DNA from: an uncultured Allofournierella sp.
GTDB lineage: Bacteria > Bacillota > Clostridia > Oscillospirales > Ruminococcaceae
Direction: 5' to 3'
Length of the DNA stretch: 56,369 bases
Assembly: GCA_944382775.1 (NCBI GenBank)
Contig: CALWNI010000008.1
Location: 1-56,369 of the forward strand
In this document: positions 16,498-25,523 of the stretch, in pieces
How positions within the stretch are numbered: position 1 is the stretch's first letter
Layout: every line of letters begins with the position of its first letter
The notes under the pieces: generated by a model
Seen by the model: the letters and a program-made list of their open reading frames with translations, nothing else
The model's database searches: none
Told to the model about the DNA's origin: nothing
Program-made: the position numbers and the translations under genes

Positions 16498-17127
16498 TCA
16501 ATTTCCCATATCAGAAGAATCGGTGGAAGAAATAACTTCACCGGTATCTGCATTTACAAAGTCCACCTGAACATTTTCCGGTGTTTGGCCTGCAAAGATA
16601 CCATATAAACCGCTATACATATACAGCACCAATACAGACATAGATTCTCCCATATCCGGCTCTGTGGATTTGGTTGTTACTGTAAATTTCGTAAAATCTT
16701 CGTTTGCGGTAATATTAGTAACATTCGGTGTTTGTTCCGAACCTACCATTTCTGCAAGCGACTCATTGATGGAATCTGCTGTTTCTTTTAGTATTTTTGC
16801 ATGTTGCTTTTTGCTCATGATATAGGTAGCAGTTCCGTCCTCGTTTAATTGAATGGAATGTACCCCTGCTTCTTTTGCTTTTTCATTCAGCTCTTCCTGT
16901 GTGCTATCTCCCACAAAATCTGCCGGCATGGTAATTTCCACATCAAACAAATTTTCCTCTACCTCAATATCACCCAAAGCATTTAGCTCATCCATAGAAG
17001 CAGTGGATGCAGAGCTGGTACTCACAGCAGAAGAAACATTGCTAGTTGTAGCGGAAGAAGGTGCTCCGCAAGCAGCCATTGTCAAGCATAAAACCACAGC
17101 TTGAAAAAGTGCAATCCCTTTTTTCAT
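16498..17127 (-). CDS. putative lipoprotein of unknown function
   Basis: A 209-residue protein with a lipoprotein signal: basic MKK start, hydrophobic core, and lipobox LTMAACG with lipidated Cys at about residue 20. A Ser/Thr/Ala-rich linker follows (about 22-45), then an acidic globular domain without a family I recognise. It ends in polar Ser/Asp residues. It is monocistronic, with an RBS (AGAGGAG) and its own terminator. It is probably anchored outside the cytoplasmic membrane; substrate unknown. Confidence 0.8.
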   Translation of the reverse strand: MKKGIALFQAVVLCLTMAACGAPSSATTSNVSSAVSTSSASTASMDELNALGDIEVEENLFDVEITMPADFVGDSTQEELNEKAKEAGVHSIQLNEDGTATYIMSKKQHAKILKETADSINESLAEMVGSEQTPNVTNITANEDFTKFTVTTKSTEPDMGESMSVLVLYMYSGLYGIFAGQTPENVQVDFVNADTGEVISSTDSSDMGN

Positions 17128-17299
17128 ATAATATCTCCTCTTTCCATTCGTTATTAGATGCAGATTCTAAAAATCCGCAGCTGTATCTGCACCCAATGAA
17201 ACCGAACACCATTATATCATGTTTAATTGCGTTATAAAACACAAAAATAGAGATATCTGGATTTTTATACAAAACCATACAATCGCTCGCTTTAGACAA

Positions 17300-17334
17300 A
17301 AAGAAAAACCCAGTCCTAAGACTGGGTTTTTCTT
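17300..17334 (-). terminator. terminator of the tRNA-Leu gene
   Basis: AAAAACCCAGT and ACTGGGTTTTT form the stem, followed by TCTTTTT on the minus strand. It starts directly after the CCA end of the tRNA. Confidence 0.88.
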
Positions 17335-17420
17335 TGGTGCCGGTGGTGGGACTTGAACCCACACGGTGTCGCCACCAACGGATTTTGAGTCCGCATCGTC
17401 TGCCATTCCGACACACCGGC
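17335..17420 (-). tRNA. tRNA-Leu (anticodon CAA)
   Basis: An 86-nt class II tRNA with CCA encoded. The acceptor stem is GCCGGTG/CACCGGC. The anticodon loop CTCAAAA gives CAA, which reads UUG. A long variable arm (GTTGGTGGCGACACC) identifies it as leucine type. The T loop TTCAAGT is intact. It is a single-gene unit with its own promoter and terminator. Confidence 0.96.
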
Positions 17421-17451
17421 ATTTTGTCGATGTCTCTCATCGACGTTTTAT

Positions 17452-17480
17452 ATTATAGCGCGGTTATTTTGAAAAGTCAA
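17452..17480 (-). promoter_or_regulatory. promoter of the tRNA-Leu gene
   Basis: Minus-strand TTGACT (17475-17480), 17-base spacer, TATAAT (17452-17457). The transcribed leader contains a 7-bp hairpin, GTCGATG/CATCGAC (17426-17444), probably a 5' processing site. Confidence 0.75.
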
Positions 17481-17544
17481 GCACTTTTTTGAAAAAAATA
17501 ACCGCATTTTGAAAAAATTTTTCAGAGCTGAAAATTCGCCCTTT

Positions 17545-20112
17545 TTATCGCTTTTTCTCTAGGATTTCCCGTATCTGCATATTGGTTTGGGCAATCTCTT
17601 CCGCAAATGCTTTTGCCGATATTCTTAGCGCACCATGCCCTAAAATAATCATCTGTTCTGCACCGTCGGAAGTTACTACCCGCACCTTTCGCTTTTTACC
17701 GATTTGATAGGTAACCTTTTCGATATACATATCTGCGGTTTCTGCCTCTTTGGTATATACAATATGAATGTTATGGTAACGACTAACCTCTCCCACTCCC
17801 TGCTTCACCTTGTAGGCATCAAACACCAGAATCACAACGCATTTCCGAAACCCTTGGTAGTTGCATAGAATATCCGCCAATGCCTGCCGTGCCGCTTCCA
17901 AATTGGTTTTGGCAAGTTCTTTTAATTCATCCCATGCAAAAATCACGTTGTACCCGTCTACCAGCAGATATTCCGGCCCTAAATCTTGGTATTGATATTC
18001 CACCGGCTTTTCAACGGCACTGCGAAATAGATTGGTACGTTTTACCGGGCCATAGGTTCGCTCAAAAATCGCTGCCAGCTCCGCATCTTCTTCCAACGAA
18101 TGTTCCACTGTGGTTCTGGTGCGAATGACTCGCTGCACCGCCGGCTCTTCCGTTTGCTGATTTAAGCGCAAACCACTTTCCACATGTGCATGTTGCGGCA
18201 CTTCGTCCCATTTTACCGTGTAACCGGCCCCATGGGAACAGAATACCGAATCCGGTGTATTTTCCACATCTGCTTGGGCATCGTATTCCATTGCTTGGAT
18301 TACTACCTGGGCATCGTGGCAAGGCTTATATCCCGCCGGGGTACAAAGCAACCGCCCTTTTCCATGGGTATACGCGGTTACTTCCATAGCATATCCCCGC
18401 AATTCTGCCACAGGTGCGCTGCCTGTCAGCACGGCGGTTTGCTGCTGTTGCTGGGGTGCTTCAAACTCACCACCCATGCGCTGGATATCCGTCATGGCAC
18501 GGCCCACATTTTCTGCCGGAACTTCCAACCGAAATTCATACCATGGTTCCAACAGAATGCTATCCGCCTGCATTAAGCCTTGTCTTACCGCCCGATAGGT
18601 TGCCTGCCGAAAATCGCCGCCTTCGGTATGTTTTTGATGGGCTCTTCCTGCCACCAGACTAATCTTCATATCCGTAATGGGGCTACCGGTCAACACGCCA
18701 AGATGTTCTTTTTCTTTCAGGTGTGTTAATACAAGATTCTGCCAGTTTTTGTCCAAAATATCTTCGCTGCATTGCAACGCAAATTGCAGTCCACTTCCAC
18801 GGGCAAGCGGTTCCAACAGTAGATGCACTTCGGCATAATGGCGCAGCGGTTCAAAATGACCGATACCGATTACCGCATCGGCAATGGTTTCTTTGTATAC
18901 TATATTGCCGGGTCCAAATCCTACCGCCAGACCAAAGCGTTCCCATATTATCCGCTTTAATACATCCAGCTGCACTTCGCCCATCATCTGCAACTGAATT
19001 TCAGACAAACGGCTGTTCCACACCAGATGCAACTGGGGGTCTTCTTCCTGCAATTGAATCAGTTTTTGAAACGCCACATAAGCATCGCAACCTTCGGGAA
19101 GAAGCAAGCGGCAACTTTGTACCGGTTCAATGAGAGGAACGGCAGATTGCTGTTCTTCCCCCAAACCTTGCCCTACCCATGTTTTTTCCAAACCGGTTAC
19201 TGCGCAAACTGTGCCGGCCGGAACTTCGTCCGCTGCTTTGAATTTTTCTCCGGAATACAGACGAATTTGGTCCACCTTTTCCTGCCAAATGCTCTCGCCG
19301 TTTTTTTCGCTGCCGGTTAAAATGCTTTTTACCTTTAGGCTACCACCGGTTACCTTTAAATAGGTTAACCGATTGCCCTGCTTATCCCGGGCAATTTTGT
19401 AAACCCTTGCAGAAAAAGAAGCCGGCCACTGCCTTACCTGGGTATAATCATCCAATGCTGCAAGCAGTGCTTCCACACCATCTAGTTTTAAAGCTGTCCC
19501 AAACAAACAGGGAAATATCTTTCGCTGCGCCACCAGCTCCGCAATGCGTTCTTTGCTGATGCTTCCTTGCTGAAGATACTCCTCCATTGCCTGCTCACTT
19601 TGCAACGCTACGGTTTCGCAAAAAGCATCCTGCGGCATGCGAGAATCAAACGCCACGCAGCGTTCATCCAGCTGCTGGCAAAGTTCCTCCATCACCTTAT
19701 CAAAATCCGCTGCTGCCAAATCCATTTTATTTACAAACAGAAAGGTGGGCACCTTATATTGCTGCAACAGCTTCCAAACGGTTTGGGTATGACTTTGCAC
19801 ACCATCGGTACCGCTAATCACTAGGATTGCATAATCCAACACACTGAGCGTGCGCTCCATTTCCCCTGAAAAATCCACATGCCCGGGGGTATCCAAAAGT
19901 GTAACTTCCAGTTGCGGCAACTGCATGATTGCCTGCTTTGAAAAAATAGTAATGCCCCGTTCCCGCTCCATTGCGTCGGTATCCAAAAATGCATCCCGAT
20001 GATCCACTCGACCAAGCTTTTTTATACAGCCACTGCAATACAGCATTCCTTCCGAAAGGGTTGTTTTTCCTGCATCAACATGGGCTAAAATTCCAACAAC
20101 CAGTCTTTTCAT
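17545..20112 (-). CDS. TetM/EF-G-like ribosomal GTPase fused to a YacP/Rae1-like NYN endonuclease domain
   Basis: An 855-residue fusion. Residues 1-650 follow the EF-G/TetM plan: G1 AHVDAGKTT, G2 ERERGITI, G3 DTPGHVDF, G4 NKMD, then domains II-V. Residues 715-855 are a NYN domain of the YacP family. Its acidic residues fall in LLVDGYNVIF, VFDAY, ETADMYIEK and VVTSDG, all in canonical places. YacP of Bacillus (Rae1) cuts mRNA in the ribosomal A site. TetM's essential loop (SPVSTPADF) is replaced by AHQKHTEGGDF, so tetracycline protection is unlikely. A ribosome-directed mRNA-cleaving or rescue factor is the best inference. Confidence 0.85.
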   Translation of the reverse strand: MKRLVVGILAHVDAGKTTLSEGMLYCSGCIKKLGRVDHRDAFLDTDAMERERGITIFSKQAIMQLPQLEVTLLDTPGHVDFSGEMERTLSVLDYAILVISGTDGVQSHTQTVWKLLQQYKVPTFLFVNKMDLAAADFDKVMEELCQQLDERCVAFDSRMPQDAFCETVALQSEQAMEEYLQQGSISKERIAELVAQRKIFPCLFGTALKLDGVEALLAALDDYTQVRQWPASFSARVYKIARDKQGNRLTYLKVTGGSLKVKSILTGSEKNGESIWQEKVDQIRLYSGEKFKAADEVPAGTVCAVTGLEKTWVGQGLGEEQQSAVPLIEPVQSCRLLLPEGCDAYVAFQKLIQLQEEDPQLHLVWNSRLSEIQLQMMGEVQLDVLKRIIWERFGLAVGFGPGNIVYKETIADAVIGIGHFEPLRHYAEVHLLLEPLARGSGLQFALQCSEDILDKNWQNLVLTHLKEKEHLGVLTGSPITDMKISLVAGRAHQKHTEGGDFRQATYRAVRQGLMQADSILLEPWYEFRLEVPAENVGRAMTDIQRMGGEFEAPQQQQQTAVLTGSAPVAELRGYAMEVTAYTHGKGRLLCTPAGYKPCHDAQVVIQAMEYDAQADVENTPDSVFCSHGAGYTVKWDEVPQHAHVESGLRLNQQTEEPAVQRVIRTRTTVEHSLEEDAELAAIFERTYGPVKRTNLFRSAVEKPVEYQYQDLGPEYLLVDGYNVIFAWDELKELAKTNLEAARQALADILCNYQGFRKCVVILVFDAYKVKQGVGEVSRYHNIHIVYTKEAETADMYIEKVTYQIGKKRKVRVVTSDGAEQMIILGHGALRISAKAFAEEIAQTNMQIREILEKKR

Positions 20113-20182
20113 TGATTTCTTCCTGTTCTATGATAAGTAATGGTTGTATTGTATCATAAAACCGAAAAAAGAGCGACGTCTT

Positions 20183-20296
20183 TTATTTTTCTGTATCCGC
20201 TTGCTCTTCAAAACGTGCAGCAACCACAACTGCTGCATAGCAAATCAACGTGCTTGCTGCCATTATACCAACTAGGATCAGCACTGTTATTTTCAT
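20183..20296 (-). CDS. small single-pass membrane protein (37 aa)
   Basis: The frame from the ATG at 20296 encodes 37 residues: MKIT, a hydrophobic stretch of about 24 residues (VLILVGIMAASTLICYAAVV) and a charged tail ARFEEQADTEK. A purine-rich GGAAAG lies about 13 bases upstream. The longer frame begins in sequence that looks non-coding. The N-out/C-in style resembles other tiny membrane ORFs of Clostridia, but I know of no assigned function. Real expression is uncertain. Confidence 0.45.
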   Translation of the reverse strand: MKITVLILVGIMAASTLICYAAVVVAARFEEQADTEK

Positions 20297-20394
20297 ACAT
20301 TCAACCGCTTTCCATTCATGTTTTATTTGCACGGATATTACTACATCATACGGCGGCATGTTTCTATAAATACACAATTTCAGTCGAAACAATA

Positions 20395-20432
20395 AAAAAT
20401 ACGCAACAGACTATATCTGTTGCGTATTTTTT
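20395..20432 (-). terminator. terminator after the Clp ATPase gene
   Basis: AAAATACGCAACAGA/TCTGTTGCGTATTTT, a 15-bp stem with a 5-base loop, immediately follows the stop at 20434. T runs lie on both sides, so it could work in both directions. Confidence 0.88.
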
Positions 20433-20433
20433 A

Positions 20434-22722
20434 TTAGTTTAATACAATTTTGCCGTCTTGTGCATCCAGTACCACTGTTCCTGCCAGTGTACCTGCTACA
20501 AAACGTTCTGCCAGGGGATCTTCCACCTGTTTGCGAATGGTACGGCGCAAATCACGTGCACCAAACTTCACGCCGCCACAAGCATCCACCAATGCCTGCA
20601 ATGCGGCAGGCGTATAACGGAATTCCACGCCTTTGTTCTGCATCGGCTCTTTGTATTCGTCCAACATTAAGCCTGCAATGCGGCACAAGCTTTCGTTTTC
20701 CAGCGGCTTAAATACCACAATTTCATCCACACGGCCCAAAAACTCCGGACGCAAAAACTGGCCCAATGCTTTCATGGTTTTGGATTCGTTCATCTGCACT
20801 GCGGTTTTATTAAAGCCGGTTTCTCCGGTTTTTTCGGTGCTGCCGGCATTGCTGGTCATGCAGATAACGGTATTTTCAAAGTTTACGGTACGGCCTTGGC
20901 TGTCGGTAATACGGCCTTCATCCAGGATCTGAAGCAAGATATTCAACACATCGGGATGTGCCTTTTCAATCTCATCAAACAAAACAACGCTGTAGGGACG
21001 ACGACGTACCTGCTCGGTCAACTGACCTGCTTCGTCATGGCCCACATATCCCGGAGGTGCACCGATCAAACGGCTCACCGCATGTTTTTCCATGTATTCG
21101 CTCATATCAATGCGAATCAAGGGGTCAACGGTATCAAACAGTTGGTTTGCCAGCTGCTTAACCAGCTCGGTTTTACCCACACCGGTGGGACCAACAAAGA
21201 TAAAGCTTGCCGGGCGGCGTTTGCCGGACAAATCGGCACGGGCACGCTTCATGGCACGGGCCACCGCCACTACGGCCTCATCCTGTCCAATTACATGCTT
21301 TTTCAGATTGTCTTCCAGCTCAATGAGCTTTGCAAATTCGCTCTGCTTGATTTTTACAGCAGGAATACCGGTCCACAGTTCAATAACCTTCGCCACATCT
21401 TCCAGTTCAACCGAAATACCGGTAGCCTTTTCTTCCAGTGCAGGCAGTTCTTCTTTTAAACGTGCCAGCTCGGTTTTAATCTGAGCCAAACGCTCATAGT
21501 CGGGGCCTTCCTCGGTTTGCTCCTGTGCCAGCTCTTCCTTTTCCAGCTCTGCAATCTTTTTGCGGCTATCGGCCAATGCACTGATTTCCGGATGGCGCAG
21601 ATTGCAGCAAGCACATGCTTCGTCCAGTAAGTCAATGGCTTTGTCCGGCAAAAAGCGGTCGGAAATATAACGCTCGCTCAGATTTACCGCTGCACTTACA
21701 ATTTGAGGCGAAACCTCTACCCCGTGATGGTTTTCGTAATATTTTTTAATGCCATTCAGCACATTGATGGCGTCGGCAATGCTGGGTTCGCCCACCTTAA
21801 CCGGCTGGAAACGACGCTCCAATGCCTGGTCTTTTTCGATATATTTGCGATACTCGGCAAAGGTGGTGGCACCAATTACCTGAATCTCGCCACGGCTCAA
21901 TGCAGGTTTCAAAATGTTGCCCGCATTCATGGAGCCTTCGCTGTCGCCTGCGCCGGTAATGCTGTGAATCTCGTCAATAAACAAGATGATATTGCCGGCA
22001 GACTTTACTTCGCTGATTAAGCCTTTTACACGCTGCTCAAACTGACCGCGGAACTGTGTACCTGCCACAAGGCTGGTCAAATCCAACAGATACAGCTGTT
22101 TGCCTTTTAAGCAAGCAGGTACTTCATCCCGTGCAATGCGCTGTGCAATGCCTTCGGCAATGGCGGTTTTACCAACACCTGCTTCACCAATTAAGCAAGG
22201 GTTATTTTTTTGGCGGCGTGCCAAAATTTGAATGGTACGGTAAATCTCCTGCTCACGGCCAATGATGTCATCCAGCTTGCCGGCACGTGCTTTTGCGGTT
22301 AAGTTCTCGCAATATTTGTCCAAGAACTTATACTTTACAGGCTTTTTGCCGTCTTTTTTCTCTTTTTCTTTCTTCTTTTCACTGCCTGCGCCAAAGCCAA
22401 AGGGGAAGGTTGCGCTTCCGCCGGGGGTAAATTCCTCATCGGGTTCCTCACCGTCTTCCCCATTTAAGCCCATACCCATTGGGCCAAAAGGAAACATTGG
22501 CATACCGCCTTCTCCTGCTTCCTCCATAAAGCTGTTCATGCGTTCTTCCATGCTTTCCAAGTCCTGTTCCGAAACGCCGAACTGCTTCATCAAATCATCC
22601 ACCGGTTTAATTCCCAGTTCTTTTGCACAGGTCAGGCAATAGCCTTCCTGCTTGGTTTGCCCCGCCTCCATTCGCTGCACGAATACAATTGCGGTGCGCT
22701 TTTTACAACGTACACAAAGCAT
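20434..22722 (-). CDS. ClpE-like ATP-dependent Clp unfoldase
   Basis: A 762-residue AAA+ Clp ATPase with two nucleotide-binding domains: Walker A GEAGVGKT (NBD1) and GPTGVGKT (NBD2), with FIDEIHS and LFDEIEKAHPD Walker B motifs. Instead of the paired Clp-N repeats of ClpC, the N terminus is a zinc finger (Cys3, Cys6, Cys29, Cys32) and an odd Met/Pro/Phe/Gly-rich acidic linker. This is the ClpE plan. A middle coiled coil with UVR-like spacing lies between the two ATPase domains. There is no ctsR or mcsAB next to it, unlike the Bacillus clpC operon. Confidence 0.85.
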   Translation of the reverse strand: MLCVRCKKRTAIVFVQRMEAGQTKQEGYCLTCAKELGIKPVDDLMKQFGVSEQDLESMEERMNSFMEEAGEGGMPMFPFGPMGMGLNGEDGEEPDEEFTPGGSATFPFGFGAGSEKKKEKEKKDGKKPVKYKFLDKYCENLTAKARAGKLDDIIGREQEIYRTIQILARRQKNNPCLIGEAGVGKTAIAEGIAQRIARDEVPACLKGKQLYLLDLTSLVAGTQFRGQFEQRVKGLISEVKSAGNIILFIDEIHSITGAGDSEGSMNAGNILKPALSRGEIQVIGATTFAEYRKYIEKDQALERRFQPVKVGEPSIADAINVLNGIKKYYENHHGVEVSPQIVSAAVNLSERYISDRFLPDKAIDLLDEACACCNLRHPEISALADSRKKIAELEKEELAQEQTEEGPDYERLAQIKTELARLKEELPALEEKATGISVELEDVAKVIELWTGIPAVKIKQSEFAKLIELEDNLKKHVIGQDEAVVAVARAMKRARADLSGKRRPASFIFVGPTGVGKTELVKQLANQLFDTVDPLIRIDMSEYMEKHAVSRLIGAPPGYVGHDEAGQLTEQVRRRPYSVVLFDEIEKAHPDVLNILLQILDEGRITDSQGRTVNFENTVICMTSNAGSTEKTGETGFNKTAVQMNESKTMKALGQFLRPEFLGRVDEIVVFKPLENESLCRIAGLMLDEYKEPMQNKGVEFRYTPAALQALVDACGGVKFGARDLRRTIRKQVEDPLAERFVAGTLAGTVVLDAQDGKIVLN

Positions 22723-22815
22723 AATAACATTCCCTTTCTTTGGGCTACCGAATTTTATTCGATAAATTTTGTGATTGCGGTGTGCAATGCTGCACTACCC
22801 TATAGGATTTCCCTT

Positions 22816-22844
22816 GTTATAATACAAAACCCATAAAATATCAA
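22816..22844 (-). promoter_or_regulatory. promoter of the Clp ATPase gene
   Basis: Minus-strand TTGATA (22839-22844, overlapping the CvpA stop), 17-base spacer, TATAAC (22816-22821). I see no CtsR or CIRCE repeat in the 90-base leader. Confidence 0.55.
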
Positions 22845-23518
22845 TAGAACGGATTGATTTGACTAAACAACTGATAGGCAATACTGCCTTGCAAGGTTGT
22901 TTCATTCAAATTTCCAATGGAACCGCCCGTAATCACAATTACGGCACATACGGCACAAAGCACCAGATACAAATCAACCAAGCCTGCCAAGATACCCATG
23001 CCAAAGCCCAGTGCTTTATTCACACCGCCCAGCAGGGGGATTCGGTTAAAGTTGGTCAATACTGCCACAATAAAGCCAACCAGCAATTTGCAAAGTGCAA
23101 ATGCCACAAAAAACACCACAATTGCGATGAGCGGCGTAAACAGCGGTGCAATTACATCCTGCACCAAGCGGTCGGCAAGTTCCGGCGCATTGGAAGTAAG
23201 CAGATTGTTTCCCGATTCGGTAATGCTTTCTTTTACCCCCTGCGGCAAAAAGCCTGCATACTTTTCAATCATAGTTTGCAACCCAACTTCTCCACCGTTG
23301 GATAAAGCTTTTTCAATTTGATCAACAAAGCTGTTTTCAAAAAACTGACGAAATACAATTGGCGCAATCTGGCGGCTTAGTAATATTGCACCGATTAAAC
23401 TTGCCAAATTGCCCACAAACTGCACCAATCCGGCCACAAACCCTCGCTTTGCATAACCGAATGCTACCACCAAAAGCAGCACCAGCAAGATAAGGTCAAA
23501 TATAGTTGCTGCACTCAT
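22841..23518 (-). CDS. CvpA family membrane protein
   Basis: A 225-residue CvpA-type protein with four or five hydrophobic segments and the family start (FDLILLVLLLVVAFGYAKRGFVAGLV). The central portion (about 70-120) is soluble. CvpA was named for colicin V production, but in Firmicutes its role is undefined, often annotated as cell-envelope related. It follows the DUF5711 gene by 34 bases and is preceded by AAGGAGAA. Confidence 0.85.
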   Translation of the reverse strand: MSAATIFDLILLVLLLVVAFGYAKRGFVAGLVQFVGNLASLIGAILLSRQIAPIVFRQFFENSFVDQIEKALSNGGEVGLQTMIEKYAGFLPQGVKESITESGNNLLTSNAPELADRLVQDVIAPLFTPLIAIVVFFVAFALCKLLVGFIVAVLTNFNRIPLLGGVNKALGFGMGILAGLVDLYLVLCAVCAVIVITGGSIGNLNETTLQGSIAYQLFSQINPFY

Positions 23519-23552
23519 TGCATTCTCCTTGTTTTATAAAGTACCCATCTGT

Positions 23553-24746
23553 TTATTCTGTGGGCTTTTTCAACTCCTGCACATTTCCGCCTTCAAATAC
23601 CAATAATTTTTTGGCATCCAAAACAGCCAGCGGCTGCGCATCCAGCTGCATCTCCCAGCTTGGTTCGCCGGTTAAAGTATATGCCGCCACCGATGCGTCT
23701 CGCAGTACATACACGCCGCTTCTGGTGCAGGTTACCTTATTGGCAGGCGACGGCACATGAATTGTTGCAGACTCCTGCATTTTTTGGTTTAACACCACTA
23801 ACTCAACCGGCGCATCTGCAATGCCCTGTTCAAAAAGCAACGCCACGTTTCTTCCACTAATGGACGCACTTTTCAGTGTTTTTTCTCCAAAACTATAGGA
23901 AGCAGTTTCCTCTCCGGTATTGGTATCGTATACGGCTACCTTATCGTTATAAACCACCAAAAGAGTATCCGTATTAATCCACTCCATTTGCAGCACTTGA
24001 CCGCTTACAGACTGAATTGTTGTCAAAATTTCATCTTTTTTTACATTTAGTAGATGAATGTTGCTTACCAATGCACCGTTTTCGGCTTTTAAGCAAGCAA
24101 CCGCAAACCGCTTATTGTCTTGCGCAAAGGCAATTCGGCTGGGCATGCCTTCGCTTTCGGTTAACCGCCACGAGTAAATCGCTTCAAACGATGTATTATA
24201 AACCACACACTCCGCCGCATAACGGGTTGATGCTGTTACCACCGCCAGTGTGCCGTTTTCGCTCATTTCTGCCAGCAGCAACGGCTGGTCGTATGTATGG
24301 GTGTACAAGGTTCGGGTTCGATTTTCCACCCGAAGCTCATAACCCGACCGATTGTATAAAACAAATCGGGTATTTCCGCTGCTGATTGCAGGCCGTGAAT
24401 AGTTGTGTGCAATATCACGCAGCTGATTGCCATTGGAGGCAAACACAACCAAATCTTTTTGGCCCAGTTCCACAAATCCCCCGGCCAAACTTTCCACCTG
24501 CAACAAATCAGAGATTCCTGTTTTTGCGGGGTAGCCTTCTCCCAGCTGCATTCCAATGCGAGCCGAATCCACCAAATCTCCCAGCATTGCCAGGCCTTTG
24601 CCGTAAATTCCGCTGGCATATAGGGCTAAAAGAACCAGCGCAATGGCTGCCAAAATGCCATTGCGTACCTGGCGAACTTTGCGGCGGTGGCGTAACTCGC
24701 TGATTAAGGTTACATTGCCGCCTGTATTTTCTTTTGCTTTAGGCAA
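23553..24746 (-). CDS. DUF5711 family membrane-anchored beta-propeller-like protein
   Basis: A 397-residue protein with a basic cytoplasmic start (RHRRKVRQVRN), one membrane segment (about residues 30-47) and an extracytoplasmic domain of repeated beta-strand blocks (for example TRFVLYNRSGYELRV, KRFAVACLKAENG). These resemble propeller blades. This pattern matches DUF5711, a family of Oscillospiraceae with no known activity. The start is a TTG preceded by AAAGGCGGGG. It lies between truA and cvpA in one transcription direction. Confidence 0.75.
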   Translation of the reverse strand: MPKAKENTGGNVTLISELRHRRKVRQVRNGILAAIALVLLALYASGIYGKGLAMLGDLVDSARIGMQLGEGYPAKTGISDLLQVESLAGGFVELGQKDLVVFASNGNQLRDIAHNYSRPAISSGNTRFVLYNRSGYELRVENRTRTLYTHTYDQPLLLAEMSENGTLAVVTASTRYAAECVVYNTSFEAIYSWRLTESEGMPSRIAFAQDNKRFAVACLKAENGALVSNIHLLNVKKDEILTTIQSVSGQVLQMEWINTDTLLVVYNDKVAVYDTNTGEETASYSFGEKTLKSASISGRNVALLFEQGIADAPVELVVLNQKMQESATIHVPSPANKVTCTRSGVYVLRDASVAAYTLTGEPSWEMQLDAQPLAVLDAKKLLVFEGGNVQELKKPTE

Positions 24747-24769
24747 TGGACTGCCCCGCCTTTCTTTGT

Positions 24770-25519
24770 TTATTCTTTTGGATAATCAATCTGTGCCAAA
24801 AACAAGCCTTGGGCAGGCAGAGTGGGACCTGCTTTGCTGCGATCTCGGCTTGCAATGATTGCCGGCACATCCTCCGCATTCAGTTTATGCTGCCCGGCCA
24901 GTACCAAAGTACCTGCCAAAATGCGTACCATATTATACAAATACCCATCTGCTGTAACGCTGATGACCACCTCTTGCCCATTGCGGGTTACAGTACACTG
25001 GATAATGGTGCGTACAGTGTTGCCCCGCTGTGCCACTTCGCACCCGGCGGAACACAAACACATGAAATCATGTGTTCCCACAAATTGGTCTGCTACGGCC
25101 TGCATGGCTTTTTCATCCAATGCACCGGGCAATTTATAGTGATATCCTGCCGAAAAAGGGCTGTCAATCTGACTATTCCAAATGTGGTAGTGATAGGTTT
25201 TTGCATGGGCGGAATAACGGGCATGAAATGCTTCGTCTACCTCAACCGCTGTATTTACACGGATCGATGCAGGCAGCTTTTGATTCAATGCCAAGGGCAA
25301 TTTCTCCATGGGAATTCGGGTATCGGCATGGAAATTCAAGGCATAGTGCAATGCGTGCACGCCGGCATCGGTGCGGGAGCACCCTTTCACATCCGGACGA
25401 ACCCCCAATAAAGCCTCTAAGCCATTTTGCAATGCTTCGCATACCGAAATCCCGTTCTTTTGTACTTGAAAGCCGCAGTAATCGGTTCCGTCAAAGCTTA
25501 AATCCAATAAAATATTCAT
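24770..25519 (-). CDS. truA: tRNA pseudouridine(38-40) synthase TruA
   Basis: A 249-residue TruA. The catalytic aspartate is in GCSRTDAGVHAL (about residue 52), and FHARYSAHAKTYHYHIWN and FLYNMVRILAGTL are family blocks. It isomerises U38-U40 in the anticodon arm of many tRNAs. It follows ecfT by 4 bases, the ecfA1-ecfA2-ecfT-truA order seen throughout Firmicutes. Confidence 0.96.
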   Translation of the reverse strand: MNILLDLSFDGTDYCGFQVQKNGISVCEALQNGLEALLGVRPDVKGCSRTDAGVHALHYALNFHADTRIPMEKLPLALNQKLPASIRVNTAVEVDEAFHARYSAHAKTYHYHIWNSQIDSPFSAGYHYKLPGALDEKAMQAVADQFVGTHDFMCLCSAGCEVAQRGNTVRTIIQCTVTRNGQEVVISVTADGYLYNMVRILAGTLVLAGQHKLNAEDVPAIIASRDRSKAGPTLPAQGLFLAQIDYPKE

Positions 25520-25523
25520 GAAT

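Noticed and set aside
17545-20112. Tetracycline-resistance gene of the tetM/tetO type
   Set aside because: The loop that displaces tetracycline is not conserved, the protein carries an extra nuclease domain, and no mobile-element context is present.
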